From the NCBI GenBank assembly GCA_004794785.1, contig SJOL01001695.1:8198-72197 (forward strand): a stretch of 64,000 nt of DNA, written 5' to 3'. Shown here one piece after another: positions 1-11,890 of this stretch; the stretch's first letter is position 1, and every line of letters starts with the position of its first letter. The translations under genes were made by a program, and so were the position numbers. The notes under the pieces are model-generated. The model was not told the origin of the DNA. It did not search any database and saw only the letters and a program-made list of their open reading frames with translations. Origin of the DNA: Opisthorchis felineus (lineage: Eukaryota; Platyhelminthes; Trematoda; Opisthorchiida; Opisthorchiidae).

Positions 1-953
1 GGCTCATCCGGCTGCGTGCTGGTTTTCTTGGGACGAACATCGCGTCAGCCTCGTGAACTTTCTGGACAATGGTCCTGTATAAGTCATCTACTGGGGCTGG
101 TCCCATTTTAACGTGTTCTAGGAAGATGCGCGTTCCTGAAAAGTCTGCACCGTAGAAGTTTCGAATCCACGTTTGAGGTTCGGAAATTCTGGCCCAGTAG
201 CAGATGAAATGAAAGGTCAGCACGCAGTGGTCACCATGTCCCAGTTGAGCGTGAACTGTCACCTGATCGACGAAGTGTCTTTCGTTGGTGATGACCAAAT
301 CCAAGAGGGATGGTAGTTGGCCTGCGGGGTATCTGGTGGGTGCAACTACCTATTGAGTCCAAGCGCTCTGTTGAGCGAATTTGGTCGGCGCCGCTGAAAA
401 AAGTCCACTTGATCCGATGCCCTGGAGCTCCATCCAGAAGGCCTCTGGAGCGTTGAAGTCACCTACAAGCAAGGGATGAGTGAAGCGGTAGCTGGAGGAG
501 AGTTGTTCAAGGGTTCGTATGATGAATCGTTCATCTTTCAGGGTACTCGAGGGCAACGACAGACCACACCGAGATTGACAGAATCGGACCCGCGCAGCGG
601 GATTTGTATCCACAATGCCTCAAAAAAGGTGCAGGAGTTGAAACATAGAGGACAATCGGGATGGGCAGGGCTGCACGTAGGTACAAAGCGACCACACCAG
701 CCCTCCATCGTTTTGAGTCAGCTCGAAAAACGGAGTAGCCGTCCATCGAAATCCCCATGTCAGAGACATCCGGTGTGAGCCAGGTCTCAGTGAGTGCAAT
801 TATGGACGGCTGTTTTAGGCAAACTGACCGTTTATCATCGCAAAGTTTGCTAAAAAGGCTGAGGCAGTTAGTGGACAAGCATTTCAACACTGTCTCAACT
901 GTCTCAACGCATGTGGTTGATCTGTCGGTAGGCTTCGCCGCTTGACTCCGCAC
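1..953 (-). mobile_element. CR1-like LINE ORF2, endonuclease part (frame-broken, runs off the window)
   Basis: Read on the minus strand, this is the apurinic/apyrimidinic-type endonuclease that opens ORF2 of CR1/jockey-type non-LTR retrotransposons and nicks target DNA. The first part (953 down to about 531) has the PSIIALTETWL motif, the conserved Glu region of the EN active site. It then shifts frame and continues at 613-350 with HPLLVGDFNAP, the EN block holding catalytic Asp and Asn. A third frame, from about 325 down to base 1, contains SLLDLVITN and GHGDHCVLTF, the C-terminal EN block with its SDH-like motif altered to GDH. At least two frame changes make it non-functional. RT would lie beyond the left edge. 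It follows ORF1 (1124-2152) in the order expected for one element. Confidence 0.85.
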
Positions 954-1123
954 GTCTGACCCGGTCCAGATCAGAAGTTGTGACCTTGAATCACCGCTGA
1001 ACCCTTATTGTCTTTTACGGAAAGAAGCGCTGATGACTCTTCGTACTTCGGGCGCTGCGTCCTCGTGAGGCTTGCCTCCTCCAGAGCATCGCTGCCTCGG
1101 ATATTCGAGCGGTCTGCGGTGGT

Positions 1124-2152
1124 TCAGTAGAAGCTGCAATCCAGAGTCGTGGCCGGTTGTGTCGGCGTGCATTCCGGAGCTATAGGGGCTATAACTACAA
1201 ACGGTTTCGCCACAAGTTTGGGGTCGGCCGAACTGGCGCCAAGCGGAAACCTTTTTCGCACCTTTCCCCTGGAACTGCTGTGGCCCAGCTTTCGAGCCTC
1301 TAGAGGGCGATCCTCTGATATACGCCTAATTGTTGGGTAGGTCTTTTGGATGCTGGTAGCCCGCTCCAAGGTTTTCTGTACGGCAGATGGGGAGGAAAGG
1401 GTGACCAGAAGCCCAAGTGTTCGTTTGCTTCCCTTCTGACGTAGCCAATCTGCGTGAAGCAATTCGTGGTCGGGCTTCGTGATGACACGACCAAGGATCG
1501 ACTTTTTCTGCTTCATTGGCGTGATTTTTCTGGAGAACGCCCCCCAGATGATCAGCCTGCTCTCCCTTACGCGTCTGTCCACTAGAGACGCCGTGGCGGT
1601 CTTTATTGCCGCATCAGAGAGCTGGATGACTTTCTTCGCAGCCAGCGGACCCGGGATGGATAGCGCAAGGTACTCGTTCAGCGAAGAAAGTTCTTTATCA
1701 ACTTTCGTCCATGTCGCTGCAGTCTTTGCGTTTGCATCCTCCAGAGCTTTGGAAAGAAGCTCCAGTTTCGCTTCGAGTGTCCCGATTAAAGCGGAACAGT
1801 CACACTGGCCTATTCGATGTTGTGGTGCAGTTTTGGTTCCGTTTTTTGTGGCCGTCTTCTTAGTTGTGGAAAGCATTGCCCCCTTAAGGTAAAGGCAACT
1901 GGCGCAGACAAACGGGTCAGGAGATTTGGCCAGGTGGCCTACCTGGTCGTCCTGTAAACCCGTGCATTTAAAGTGCCACCATGCCCTGCAGGAGTGGCAT
2001 TGCATACCACGTCTTACATTCGACGGGCACCCATTTCGTCCACATCTGTTGTGGTCCAACGATGGCTGTGGAGAGCAGCTTGTATTGATTTGCGTTATCA
2101 TTGCGAATTGGTGCAAAATAGGAACTGAGTACGAAATAACAGAGGTTATCAC
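1124..2152 (-). CDS. CR1-like LINE ORF1 protein with PHD-type zinc finger (342 aa, uninterrupted)
   Basis: The 342-codon frame is open from start to stop. Near the N-terminus (about residues 38-88) Cys and His are spaced C-x4-C-x9-C-x2-C-x4-H-x2-C-x19-C-x2-C, the C4HC3 pattern of a PHD finger, with the aromatic pair WW before the His. CR1-family elements are known to carry ORF1 proteins with PHD or esterase domains, so this is read as an ORF1 nucleic-acid-binding chaperone. The middle (about 120-165) is Leu/Ala/Glu-rich and may form a coiled coil, and the C-terminal third is basic. The adjoining ORF2 endonuclease lies downstream on the same strand. An intact ORF1 beside a broken ORF2 could mean a fairly young copy or chance. 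The start is the first ATG; an internal ATG near residue 18 is possible. Confidence 0.8.
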   Translation of the reverse strand: MITSVISYSVPILHQFAMITQINTSCSPQPSLDHNRCGRNGCPSNVRRGMQCHSCRAWWHFKCTGLQDDQVGHLAKSPDPFVCASCLYLKGAMLSTTKKTATKNGTKTAPQHRIGQCDCSALIGTLEAKLELLSKALEDANAKTAATWTKVDKELSSLNEYLALSIPGPLAAKKVIQLSDAAIKTATASLVDRRVRESRLIIWGAFSRKITPMKQKKSILGRVITKPDHELLHADWLRQKGSKRTLGLLVTLSSPSAVQKTLERATSIQKTYPTIRRISEDRPLEARKLGHSSSRGKVRKRFPLGASSADPKLVAKPFVVIAPIAPECTPTQPATTLDCSFY

Positions 2153-2249
2153 GTAGACGTTATGTTAGAGTAAAAAATTCAACAAATGATACTCGTGAAC
2201 TCTGTAAATAGATTGAACAGTAAAAGAATTCTTTCACAAATTCGCACGG

Positions 2250-2512
2250 ATGATTCGGCGAAAACTTCCCCGGCATTACTCGCACGAACTTCCCGACACC
2301 CTATGGGGCCTACGTCAGACCGCTTCTTGAATACGCTATCCAGGTTTTCTACACAGGACGCCGGAAGGGCGTACCCCTCATCGAGCATGTCCAACGAGCT
2401 GCTAAGAAAATGGTTGCCGGCCCTAAAGTTGTGGACCATGAAACGCGCCTCTCGGTGCTTAACCTCTTTCCCCTGAACTATTGTCGCTTCCGAGGATACC
2501 TATGGCCTTTTT
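2250..2512 (+). mobile_element. CR1-like reverse transcriptase, C-terminal fragment
   Basis: One plus-strand frame reads YVRPLLEYAIQVF, then IEHVQRAAKKMV, then RLSVLNLFPLNYCRFRGYL before a stop. This is the thumb and C-terminal block that ends CR1/jockey-type ORF2 proteins (typically RPxLEYA, then VQRRATK, then RLxxLxLxxLxxRRxRGDL). Only this 3' piece is present, as expected for 5'-truncated LINE insertions. It is opposite in orientation to the CR1-like element at 1-2152, so it is a separate insertion. Confidence 0.75.
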
Positions 2513-5500
2513 GAAAAAGGTTTGGCCAATAGGTGTTCGCCACTGATCCAACCAACTCACGGTGGGGATACGGCAAGAAGCTTTTTAAGCTCGGAGCGCA
2601 CGCCATAGTTAGGCAACAGTTATGCCCATCTTGAGTAGTTGGTGCTTGTATAAACCTTCATCTGACGGTTGTTCACGCTGCATCTAGTGTCTAGTTTAAG
2701 GCATTTTCAGACTTCTATTTATGCAAGTCCGTGCTCTGATAAGCTTAGTGTCCAGCGTTAAGATCTTAGAGGGCATTGCCACACCCTTTTTCGCCAATGC
2801 CTTTCAGGCAAATGGGGGCCGCTGAACGACAAGCACAAACTCGACCCTGGAAGCTTGGGCAAAAACCTCGATCTTGTGTATCAATCCATGAATCCGTGAT
2901 GTGGTTCTGCTACACATGGCTTAGTTTGGGAGAAGACAAACCACTTTCGGTTCCTGTAAGACGATGTTTTCTGGCGCTAGAGCACTCATCCACCCAGAAA
3001 AATCTAAGGCTGGGAAATTTGTTTCAACTAGTAAATGTTGCTCTTCCTTCCTTAACATAAACTAGCAAGAGCATCGGGTGGTCAGTAAGCTTTTATTTCA
3101 ACCGTGACGCTTTTCCAACCGCATCAGAACCGCCCAGTCAGCAAGTTCGTTTTCGGTGGGCTCCACGTCAGCCGGCACCCTGTGCTGAATCGTAGGGGTG
3201 CAGCGCTCTGCTGAAATAAGTAGCACCGTCATCAGGTTGCGGTAACATGCTGCAGATGAAATTGGGAAGGTGCTGACCACACAGTTCGCCAAGTGTTTCC
3301 GTATAAAACGCTTAAATTCATCGCTTACTAGAAGGTTGCTTGTCTTTTACCCACTTGATCGGAATACATGTCCTCAGGTCGTGCTAAACACTACAAACGC
3401 CGAAGTTGGTAGCAGTCAGTTTGATCATGATCGTTTTGACAGCATGGAGCAGGTTGTTTTGTTTCTACGTTTTATTGGCGCCGCAAGTATCCCGATTCAC
3501 TTTGGGCAGGTGTCCATGTAACATCCGAAGACAGATTTCAGTTATTGGCTCTTTAGTCGCGTTTGGACGGATGGTATGGAAATCTAGCAACCTAACATGC
3601 AAGCCTTCTTTGAAATGAGTATTTTTCTTCTCTGCGTAAATTTCAAGGCTTGTTGCAAAAACAACCGATGAGGAGGCATTATATTTTTCGAGGTCTGGTT
3701 GTCTAGGACGTGGTGCCTTCGCTCCTTTTAGGAATCTTAAGAGGCCAAGAAGAGTGTATATTTTACGCATGTGTAGCAAATTTTCTTACCGTTATCTTCA
3801 GGCGCTCCCAAGACATTTCACCGCAAATCTTGCTCTAATAACGCGGCCGAGTGGGCCGCGATTTGCCTTATGAAATAAACGTAGATTTTTTATGATTTAA
3901 ATATTCTCCAGGGAATCCAGCTTCATGTTTGTTTCCTGTCCGAGCGTTGTCCTACTGACAACCACCAGCAAGTGCCCGTTAATGCGTGGGGCAAGCATGA
4001 TTACCTTGCAAGGTTGACCAACAGCTATCTTAAGAATGCTAAAGGATATCTAAAGAATTTGTGCACCATAGTAATGCCCGAAAAATGCTGCCCATAAATG
4101 CTTCAGCACAGTTCATGGCCATTGGATATGCTCAAAGTGCACACCATTTGCCACCGCCGTAGATTAGAAATTCTGGAGAAGGCCGCTGTCCTTTTGGTGG
4201 TGAAACACATGAATATATATGTGCCCAAACAGCCTCTGAGACACATTGGCCCAGGCAGACCCAGAATGAGGTGCCAACATAGAGTAAGGCGCACATACCA
4301 CCACTGGCAGTTAGGTTTTGGCGGAAACCCCAAAATGTTTACGGAACGTTAGATCTTCAGTGGATATATGCACATGTACCTTCTATCAGTCCACGTATCT
4401 ATCCGTTTCCCGTGCTCAAAAGCCACTCTTCCCATGTGGTGGGTTTTCTATTTACATCCTTATTGTCTTCATTAATTTTCCTTCCATCAACGCTAGCTAC
4501 CCAGATAAAATCTACTCAAGCAACGGATAACCACACATTTTGCTTCAAAGCTACAGCCGTTCCGTCTAAACAAATTGCAGGACCGACTGGATCACTTGGC
4601 CGCTGGACTGATGCTAGGAACACGCAAAGCCAAAAACCGCAAACGGCAACTAATTTTGGAGGGGTAGACGTTGTTAAACCGGTATACGAATACTGGTTTA
4701 GATTACCGGTGCTAGGCGGCAACCGTTCAAAAGCTAGGTGGCGATCTATGCAGACAACGTCCCTTGTGTTCTCTAGGGCTTGTATACCAACCCTGCAAAT
4801 CACTATGGTTTATGGAACCAATTAAAATAAGGCGGCTATCGTGGCGGTAATGAGCCTTGTCCACTGTATAAAGCTTGCAGTTGCGTTCACCGGACGAATG
4901 CACTCAGCGCAAAGAGCAGTCATATCTTGCATTCATCCATTGCGGAGATAAATCTTTAAGCAGAGTTGCCCCGAAAATGGGTGTGAGCTTCAAACTAGTG
5001 AACGAAACCCGAGCTTCACTTCTGGACTGACTTTTATGCTGACCCCGGGGAAGTATGCCAAAACCAGAAATCAGTGGGGTACGTTGTACACGAGTTTTTA
5101 AAAAGCAAAGCGAGAAAACACTCAGCAAAACACCCGTTTACTGATGGAAAATTTTTTAAGTTGTTACAACCGTATGGACCCCTGTAATATTTTCGGCAAA
5201 ATGTGACAATAAATTTGTCGTCTTCTTCAGTTCCAAGGTCGTCACCCTCTTCGGTGGTCCTGCAAAATAACAGGAACTGGGTTACCAGCCTTCCTACCTG
5301 ATTTCGTGTACTTATTTAATAAACCGGGATTATTCCCCAGAAAATATCCATGGGGTTTCCTGCAGACACTTTGCGGCGTGTGTGGCTTACATTGACGTGC
5401 AAAGCTGTAACCACCTTCGTCTCAGTTAGGGTTTTTGACGTCACACTGCTCTCCAGACTACGAGTTGCCCGTCTTTGAACTAACATCCACAATCCATCAT

Positions 5501-6613
5501 ATTTTTAATCTCGTCGGCCTCAATAGCCTTTTCATATGACGTTGGTTCACTCCCGCTGTATTCCGCTGCTGCATTCAATCTTGCATACGTGGCCCTGATT
5601 CCAGTATGCTGACTAGTGGTGCTCCCGAAATTCGTCTATATTTTCAGGTGCCTGCGTGACATCACTTGATGGATCGGGGTGAAGTCCCATAGTAAGGGAC
5701 GCATGAATTTATTCTCATCATTCAAATACCAGTTAGCTTGGTCAGACCGAGGCAGAAGAGGTCGTTAATGGAAATTGAACGACTGGAAGATGGCACAGCT
5801 GGGCTAACCGCGCATAGATGATAAGAATACATGCCATGTGCAATGAGCGTGTGAATGCACATGAAGTATGTGATGAAAGCATCTCAGGTGAGCCTAGCAA
5901 CTGATAAAGCTGGGTTTAGTTCAGAGGGGTGTAGTGAGCAACATGCCATACCGCAGCGTTGGGATTTCGTGTGACCTTGAAGATTAATGCATTCAAACTA
6001 ATCAGATCGATCATTATGCTGTGAGAACAATTTTGTCAGTTTATGGAAAAAGTCTAGAAGTGCGCGATTGTAAATTCGAACAATGTTTGTCCTGGTACAA
6101 TGGCCATCGGCCTTGGTCTGGCACTCGCGTGTATGCCTATTATGTCCCTTTACGCACTGTTCATCATTTTCTCACTACCTGCTGAAGTTCAGACACAGGT
6201 CTGTTTGCAACCCGGTGCATCAGAGCGTAGTTGTTTTTCATATTGTACCCATTATGCACCACGAATCCTCTTATTCCATTCACTACCAGTGGTGGGAATC
6301 AGCTACTTCCCTTACTTTCATCCAGTTTCCCTCCATCTAACTGCCAGCACTGTCAGAAAACCCTCGGCCTGTGTCTACGGGACTATAGCCTGTTACTAAG
6401 GTATACGCTGCTGCTGAATCTACCACGTTGATGTTCGACGGGCAACCCGACCTGAACACCACCAGGTATTAATGGCCGACACTGTATTCGGGAGGGAGAT
6501 TTGATCTTTTTAGACACAGCTGGCCCGTCGCCTCTTTTGTCAATTAAGCTTTGATCATTTAGACAAGTATTGTAGCCCAGACTGACTGCAACAATACTCT
6601 GCACGTACTTCAA
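2513..6613. other. Upstream flank of the GIGYF gene; no convincing gene
   Basis: No frame here shows a recognisable protein. Frames of up to 137 codons (for example 4412-4825) have no family motif and alternate with stops. A minus-strand frame at 3098-3292 has PTENELADWAV, faintly like the NELAD block of RNase H or retroelement proteins, but is too short to call. The 5' UTR and promoter of the GIGYF gene should lie in or before the last kilobase. No TATA box or initiator could be supported. Confidence 0.4.
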
Positions 6614-6838
6614 ATGGCTGCACAACCCGAGACTCTGAAATTCGGCCCCCAATGGATTAGGAAATTGTCTGATTGCACTTTCAGTTCCCAGCGTTCATCA
6701 ATGAGAAGTCCCACCGATAATTCGTCCGCTGGTCTCGTCGGAATTACGAATGAGATTGTTGGAGACGATCCGAGACACATGCTATCTGCAAGGGATGATA
6801 GGAGTGTGGATCGTCTTGAAGGTCTTCGTAGTAGTTTC
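6614..6838 (+). CDS. GIGYF: GIGYF exon 1 (start codon and N-terminal signature)
   Basis: The frame opens with ATG at 6614 and reads MAAQPETLKFGPQWIRKLS, closely matching the family N-terminus (human GIGYF1 begins MAAETLNFGPEWLRALS). A Ser/Thr-rich stretch follows. This match fixes both the start and the strand. The frame stays open to 6904 but ends in hydrophobic residues unlike the family, so the exon must stop earlier. The best donor I see is TTC|GTAATT at 6838/6839 (phase 0); GAAG|GTCTTC at about 6822 is an alternative. The next recognised exon lies 20 kb downstream and needs a phase-2 partner, so at least one small exon is missing in between. Confidence 0.8.
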
Positions 6839-8329
6839 GTAATTTTCGTAACATTTAGGCACAGAGGCTTCCTGGGACTCCGTTTGTTCTGCTTCGTTTG
6901 TTGAGGGAAAGGACACTGCCATTCAAAGGTTAGTGAACGTAGGAGTTTTTACGTCAGCGCTTTTTGCCTCGGTGTCGCCACTTTTTCCGGCGGTTCCGCG
7001 TACATATGTGACCGGGTGCCTTACTGTCGCGGTAGAGTTTTGATTTTCTGAGGTATATAATTTTTTACGAATTTCGGTCACTATACCGCGCAGGAGTGGC
7101 AGTTGAATCACGACTGAAACATTAATCTAACTCGTAGCCTCAAGGCTTCGCCGATTGAACTTCCGGAGCTAGCCAGCGCGAAAACTATTGCCGGCACAGC
7201 CACAACGAAACTCACAAAATGCAGAGGATATCGAGGCTTGCTGCAAGTCCAAGCTGCATTCAGTTCGAGAAACTCCTCCGAACTGCCACAATCAAGGATC
7301 TAATAAAGGGAAACAATGCGGACGTGCATTAGTCACATCATGTCTGGAATTGAAATATCCGGTGTTTATTTCGATCACGACCTCAGTCTGGTTTCAAATG
7401 TCAAAATGTTGTGGACGGGGGAACTAGATGACCGGTGGTTTCGCCGTCAGTGTGCTTGTTTGTCTCCGGAAATGTTTTAAATAAATAAGTGTTCCCTGGT
7501 TTTGTATTTACGGTCCCCATACTCCTTGCAACGGCTTCGGTAATGAAGGCGTTGATAACGCCACTTGAAATCCGTCCGTGCAAACTAAATGCGGGGAACA
7601 AGCCTGGCACACCGATCCATAATGGGTAACCTGAAACGCAATTGCAAATTTATCCCCGACACGATCCCACTACCAACTTTGGCACTCAACATAAAAAATG
7701 ACACCGTCTTGCACTCAGATGATTCTAAAGCATCCTCAATGGAAATCTAAACCACCGGAGATCTCGACCTCAGTTGTGTGTACCAATATTCTGTAGTCAC
7801 GCGTACTTTTATGGGAAACAAGCCATGAGGAAGAGCTGATGAATTGGAGGATCTACCAACCGATGAACTTGACAGTATTCCATGTCAGCCTGACAAGACT
7901 AACCCGCCGGCACTTCTCCCCGCACGTCGGAGGATCTCGACTCCTTGGAGCCAATCTTGGATCTCCGGCTGTTGAGTCGGTGCTATTGCCCCAGAAAGTA
8001 CATCAAGCAGTCTTCCTGTTCGTATTTTCCCTGAGGCTCATCGACAGAAAGATCCACAAGTGGTGAATTTACTGCGGGTTTCCTTGATGTAATTGTTGAA
8101 TCAAATAAACAGGGACGTAACCGTTTCGAATGGTGAATTCACTCAAAAACATATCAGGACACATTATTATTAGCTGGTAATCCAGACTTTTCCTAACATG
8201 CTACGGAGTGCGAAGATTTGTTCAACGCAGCCCCTACCAGGCCGGAGTCTGCTAGCTGCTCATGGGTCACCGTAGGGCGACGAACGACAAGCGGTGTCCA
8301 GTCTTACTGCGAGCCCCTTAAAATGGACA
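6839..8329 (+). other. Intronic stretch, no recognisable coding
   Basis: Start of the large gap between GIGYF exon 1 and the exon at 26710. Around 7838-8000 a plus frame reads DELEDLPTDELDSIP followed by Pro/Arg-rich residues. It could be the linker that precedes the RT domain in some LINEs, or an unrecognised small exon. It has no confident acceptor and is not called as either. Confidence 0.3.
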
Positions 8330-8720
8330 CAATCTCCGGTGTTCTCTAATCTTCTCTGGGCAGTATTTTTTCCCAGATGGAGAATCTAGAAGCACTGTAC
8401 GGTAAGTGCAAAGATAATGATTTCCCAGATGGAGGCAAATAGATCACAAACACTGACCGAAGACTTCACACCTGTCGTTGAACGATGCTGGTAGGTGGTC
8501 ATCAGTACCATTATCTCGGTGGCGTTTGAGAAAACATATACAGTCGTACACCACCTATCCTTGGTCGTTTCGCACACCGGAGGTATCCAGTGACCTAGAT
8601 CTGTAAAAATACTCTTCGGCCACTTCCGGCCTTCTGGACCTCTTCCATTCCCGTAGCTTTTCGTGCTCACCAGGTCTCTTGGTCTCTGGAAATTTGTCAG
8701 GCTGAATTTTGTCCCTGACT
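8330..8720 (-). mobile_element. RTE-like LINE fragment (start of reverse transcriptase), degraded
   Basis: Minus-strand frames contain GHWIPPVCETTKDRW and, after shifts, CLKRHRDNGTD and DLFASIWE. These correspond to the pre-RT and first RT blocks of the RTE-like family also seen at 13.4 kb and 32.3 kb on plus (compare LKRHRAPDPDDLPPDLFK and LSSLFVSIWENETVP there). Several frame changes are present. It is a non-functional internal fragment within the first GIGYF intron region. Confidence 0.5.
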
Positions 8721-8762
8721 GACTGGATTATTCCTCCCACCGAGATTCAAACACTGTCCTGT

Positions 8763-8878
8763 CCTGTCTAGGCTTGGGCAACCTGGCAGTATCCCAGCCC
8801 TCGTGCTTCCTTCGGGTGGCATGGCAGCTAGGCATCGGAAGGGCGCTACAGCTGAACGATTATCTTATTTTTTTTATC
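8763..8878 (+). mobile_element. tRNA-derived SINE, 5'-truncated copy
   Basis: Carries the tRNA-unrelated body of the SINE family described at 43386: the tgtctaggcttgggcaacct block, then the cagtatcccagccctcgtg block, then the cagctgaacgattat tail. The tRNA-like head with boxes A and B is missing. The tail runs into a T-rich stretch. Confidence 0.75.
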
Positions 8879-9169
8879 AAGTGTTTGAGAGGGCGTGGTG
8901 GTGCCGTGCTACAGGTGGAACTCCCGGCATTTTGCAAGACGGCGATCTTATTCCAGTAAGAATTTGCATCAGACGACAGAGTAGTTTTAATAGTCCAGAA
9001 GATGGTTCTGATAGGTTCGTTTACTTTCGGGATCTGTCGGCCTCTCAGTTGCTGATGAGGTTGTACGTGGCCCTGGAAAATGAAAAGAGAAACGACTCCG
9101 GACGAGTGCATGGTCAGAATCCACAAGTTTTCCAAAACGAGCCTTAGTGCTCCGCGTTATCGGCAACTG

Positions 9170-9410
9170 GTGACGATGTCATCACCAGCTGCAAAAACCA
9201 CGTACTTGCCATACATTGGTTACGGCTGCCATGGTTTCGTTTGCCGGTGATTTCGGGCGGTGGGTAGATAGCTATCCACTAGAGGCGGCGGCTGATATAA
9301 GTGATGCGTAAATACTAGTGTCAGTGGACTTTTCATTGGGGAGATCTGGAAGGAAGCTATGCATTGAAGATAACGGCTTAGATGCACCAAATGGTCAGAT
9401 GACGTTGGTT
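9170..9410. repeat. 3'-tail repeat of RTE-like family B, without coding part
   Basis: Resembles 19600-20030 and 27490-27720, which form the 3' non-coding end of minus-strand RTE-like family B copies. Shared blocks include a gtttcg...ggtgggtagatagct region, the gtcagtggac(t/a)tttcattgg block and the agctatgcattgaaga(t/g) block. Here the match stops before RT coding, so it is a tail-only remnant, antisense to GIGYF. Confidence 0.6.
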
Positions 9411-9789
9411 ACTTCGGAAGTTGGTACCGCGTAAAAGCAGTCTGCTGTCGTTTGCTATTGTCTATGTGTACCGAATCCATTCCAAGTCGACCATCCAAAT
9501 GCGCTAACTCTTTCTATTTATGCATTCGGATCCCCGACGACAACGATAGCTGAGCTTTTAGCCCGCCGTGACGGGGTACTCAAGGCACTTACCTGCGCAA
9601 TGACTATGTTTATCTCAAAACAGGATAAACGTTATTATCAGGAAAACGACCACGCAATTCCTTGTCAGACTTGAGTTAATTTATATACGTATTAACAAGG
9701 ACTGACGGGTACACCTCGGAATTCTTCGTCTCCAAACAGTTAGAGAGCTCAGTAACACTCAGCCATTACCAACGCCCTTGGGTTGCAGT

Positions 9790-10690
9790 GTCCAACGGTA
9801 TCATCTCGTGTACGTTGAATGTGTCTCCCCTCGGACACTTCACATTGTTCTCAGTCAGAATTGCTTTACACCGGAGAATGACGAAAATGCTTCAAACAAT
9901 CAAATCAAGTAGATCTCCGGCCGTCGATCGTATTCACCATAAAAGTTTTACGTCTCTAGTAGAACACCTATTCGAGTCTCCCTCCTTGTTCTTTTAAAAC
10001 CCACTAGACAAGGGAATAATGTCAACGATGTGGAAACAGAGAGTGATATGACCTGTCCAGAAAAAAGGTTTTCAGTTTGATCCCTCAAACTATCGACCCG
10101 TATGGTCCTGGTCATAATCACCGACTGTCTAATCGCACATATGGAGCAGCAGAACCCGTTTTCTGGCATCCACATAAGCTTACTGATAGAGCATCGCTGC
10201 ATATCAAACCTGCTGCGTGCACAACGGGATTGGATGGTTGAAGTTGATCAAAGGTCAGGTATTTGTGTCATCTACCTGAACTTCTCCAAAGCAGGTAGAG
10301 TTCATGAGGGTATCCTTTCGAAAATTGGTGTCCGATGGCATCGGGGACTAATTGCTTCAGGTGCTCAAAGTTATGGGACGGTCGGTGCATCTTCGGGTAA
10401 GTGAAGCGCTCCCTGAATCGATTAGTGTCGTCTGGTGGTCCACAGGTGTCACTGCTAGAGCCCTCGTCTTGGTTTTTATCAGTGATCTTCCTCCACAGAT
10501 CCAAAGATCTACCCTGCTGTTTGCAGATGTCAACAAGCTGTGGTGACTTATACTGCTGTAGTATAACTTTCAGAGGGAATCTAAATGGAGTATTGAAGGC
10601 TTCCTCTCATGTGCTATGCATCCGACATGTTATTGATTTCCGCACACTTATATTCCCATTCAATTTCACAGGACTGTGAGGAAGAACCTA
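9790..10690 (+). mobile_element. CR1-like LINE reverse transcriptase fragment, degraded
   Basis: In order on plus, with frame changes: IALHRRMTKMLQTIKSSRSPAV (pre-RT), then SNYRPV at about 10090 (RT block 2 entry), then AQRDWMVEVDQRSGICVIYLNFSKAG at about 10220-10285, and then SDLPPQIQRSTLLFADVNKLW at about 10483-10546. These match CR1/jockey RT blocks. The catalytic first Asp block (normally YLDFSKAFD) reads YLNFSKAG and the FADD block reads FADV, so both catalytic sites are lost. It is intronic and sense to GIGYF. Confidence 0.7.
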
Positions 10691-10699
10691 GGATCTATT

Positions 10700-11379
10700 G
10701 TTCAGAGTGACCAGGATTTTCGGAAAAGTTCTCATACCTCACAGGATCCTAGTTCAAGAAGACGTCTTCGACCATCGGGCCCACCTTGCGCAGTGGGTAC
10801 CAATAGCTGTGGTCTCACAAACACCGAATGACCGAGCGTGAAAAGTGGAGTTCGCCTGAGCCGTTTGGAAATGCATCGCCGTGATGAACTCTCATAGGCA
10901 CTTTTCTGATATTTTCAGTTTCGAAGGAATGAACGAAGAAAACGTCAACCAACTTAACAGAGGACGCGGCTGTGTGAAGCGATTGATTGGGCTTAAGAAA
11001 AACATTCATTGTTTCCGGGTTGGAGACTCGTGTCCCAAATCCAGACTTGTGTAATTGATGTGTGTACGGAGAAGCATTTGAAACACAAATAGGCTATGAT
11101 CTTTGTTTCGACCGGTGTTTTGTGAGCAGCCGATAATTCCGGGTCGTCCATGCGAAGGAAGAGTTGCTTTTTATATACCATTCTGACATCTTGACTACGA
11201 CGCCTCACCAGACAACTTATGAGGTAATTAACCGGTATTCACGGATAACCTTTGGGTCATCAGAGTATCACCCGCAGAATCACAACCACCATAGCTTCCA
11301 GGTCTCCAACCAAGCACAAGGAGGTCATGTGGACCCCTTCCTGGAAGGATAACAGCTCCCAAATTTCTCGTCACATCAT
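10700..11379. other. Intronic stretch, nothing recognised
   Basis: Between two LINE remnants. Short frames on both strands show no motif. Confidence 0.4.
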
Positions 11380-11890
11380 CCCCTGTTGTCATGTCATGTC
11401 CACCTCTAGGTTTCCGCCATTCCCGTTAAGGCACGGAAAACAATGCTGTTGGTAGGTGGTGAATCGGCCCATCCATCTTAACTTGTAGTGCCGGTTGCAT
11501 TGCTTGAGTAGATTACCGTCCGGCTCACCAAAGCCCGTCCCCTGATCACCTCATTCCAAATTCATTGGTTCCAGCTGATAGCACCTATAGTTCTGAGAAA
11601 CCTGTTGTCAAAGACCTGAAGGCCTCTCAGATCCTCCTCCCGAAGTGGCCCAACAATACAGCCCGTACTGTAGTCTGATATACACATCCTCTGAGACCCA
11701 GCGATTTGCCTTTCTGATGCCACAAGTGACGCAACTTGGCGAAGCAATTCTGGTCTTTGAGATTTGGCTTCTCTCACTACCGTCAGAGCCAATGCAACTT
11801 CCGAGATATGTATAGCGCTCCACAACTTCCAGTGCCCTTGTATTCTTGGGGGTAGTTCAAAAGACTACCTCCTGCAGCATGACCTTGCAC
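11380..11890 (-). mobile_element. RTE-like family A reverse transcriptase C-terminal fragment
   Basis: Minus-strand frames read ERYTYLGSCIGSDGS, then (after a shift) REEDLRGLQVFDNRFLRTIGAISWNQ. This is the post-RT block that in family A reads VVENF...SCISSDGS, then RxDLRxxQVFDxRCLRT (compare 14.4-14.65 kb). It is frame-broken, intronic and antisense to GIGYF. Confidence 0.7.

Noticed and set aside
1479..1892. 137-codon plus frame.
   Set aside because: Shadow of the minus-strand ORF1 protein with the PHD finger.
3098..3292. Minus frame with NELADWAV, like an RNase H block.
   Set aside because: One short motif with no other RNase H or retroelement block beside it.
7827..8000. Acidic plus frame DELEDLPTDELDSIP considered as the missing N-terminal GIGYF exon.
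   Set aside because: No YxYx4L-phi motif, no good acceptor, and the wording equally resembles a LINE pre-RT linker.
8803..9147. 114-codon plus frame.
   Set aside because: Its first third is SINE body sequence and the remainder has no motif. A chance frame.
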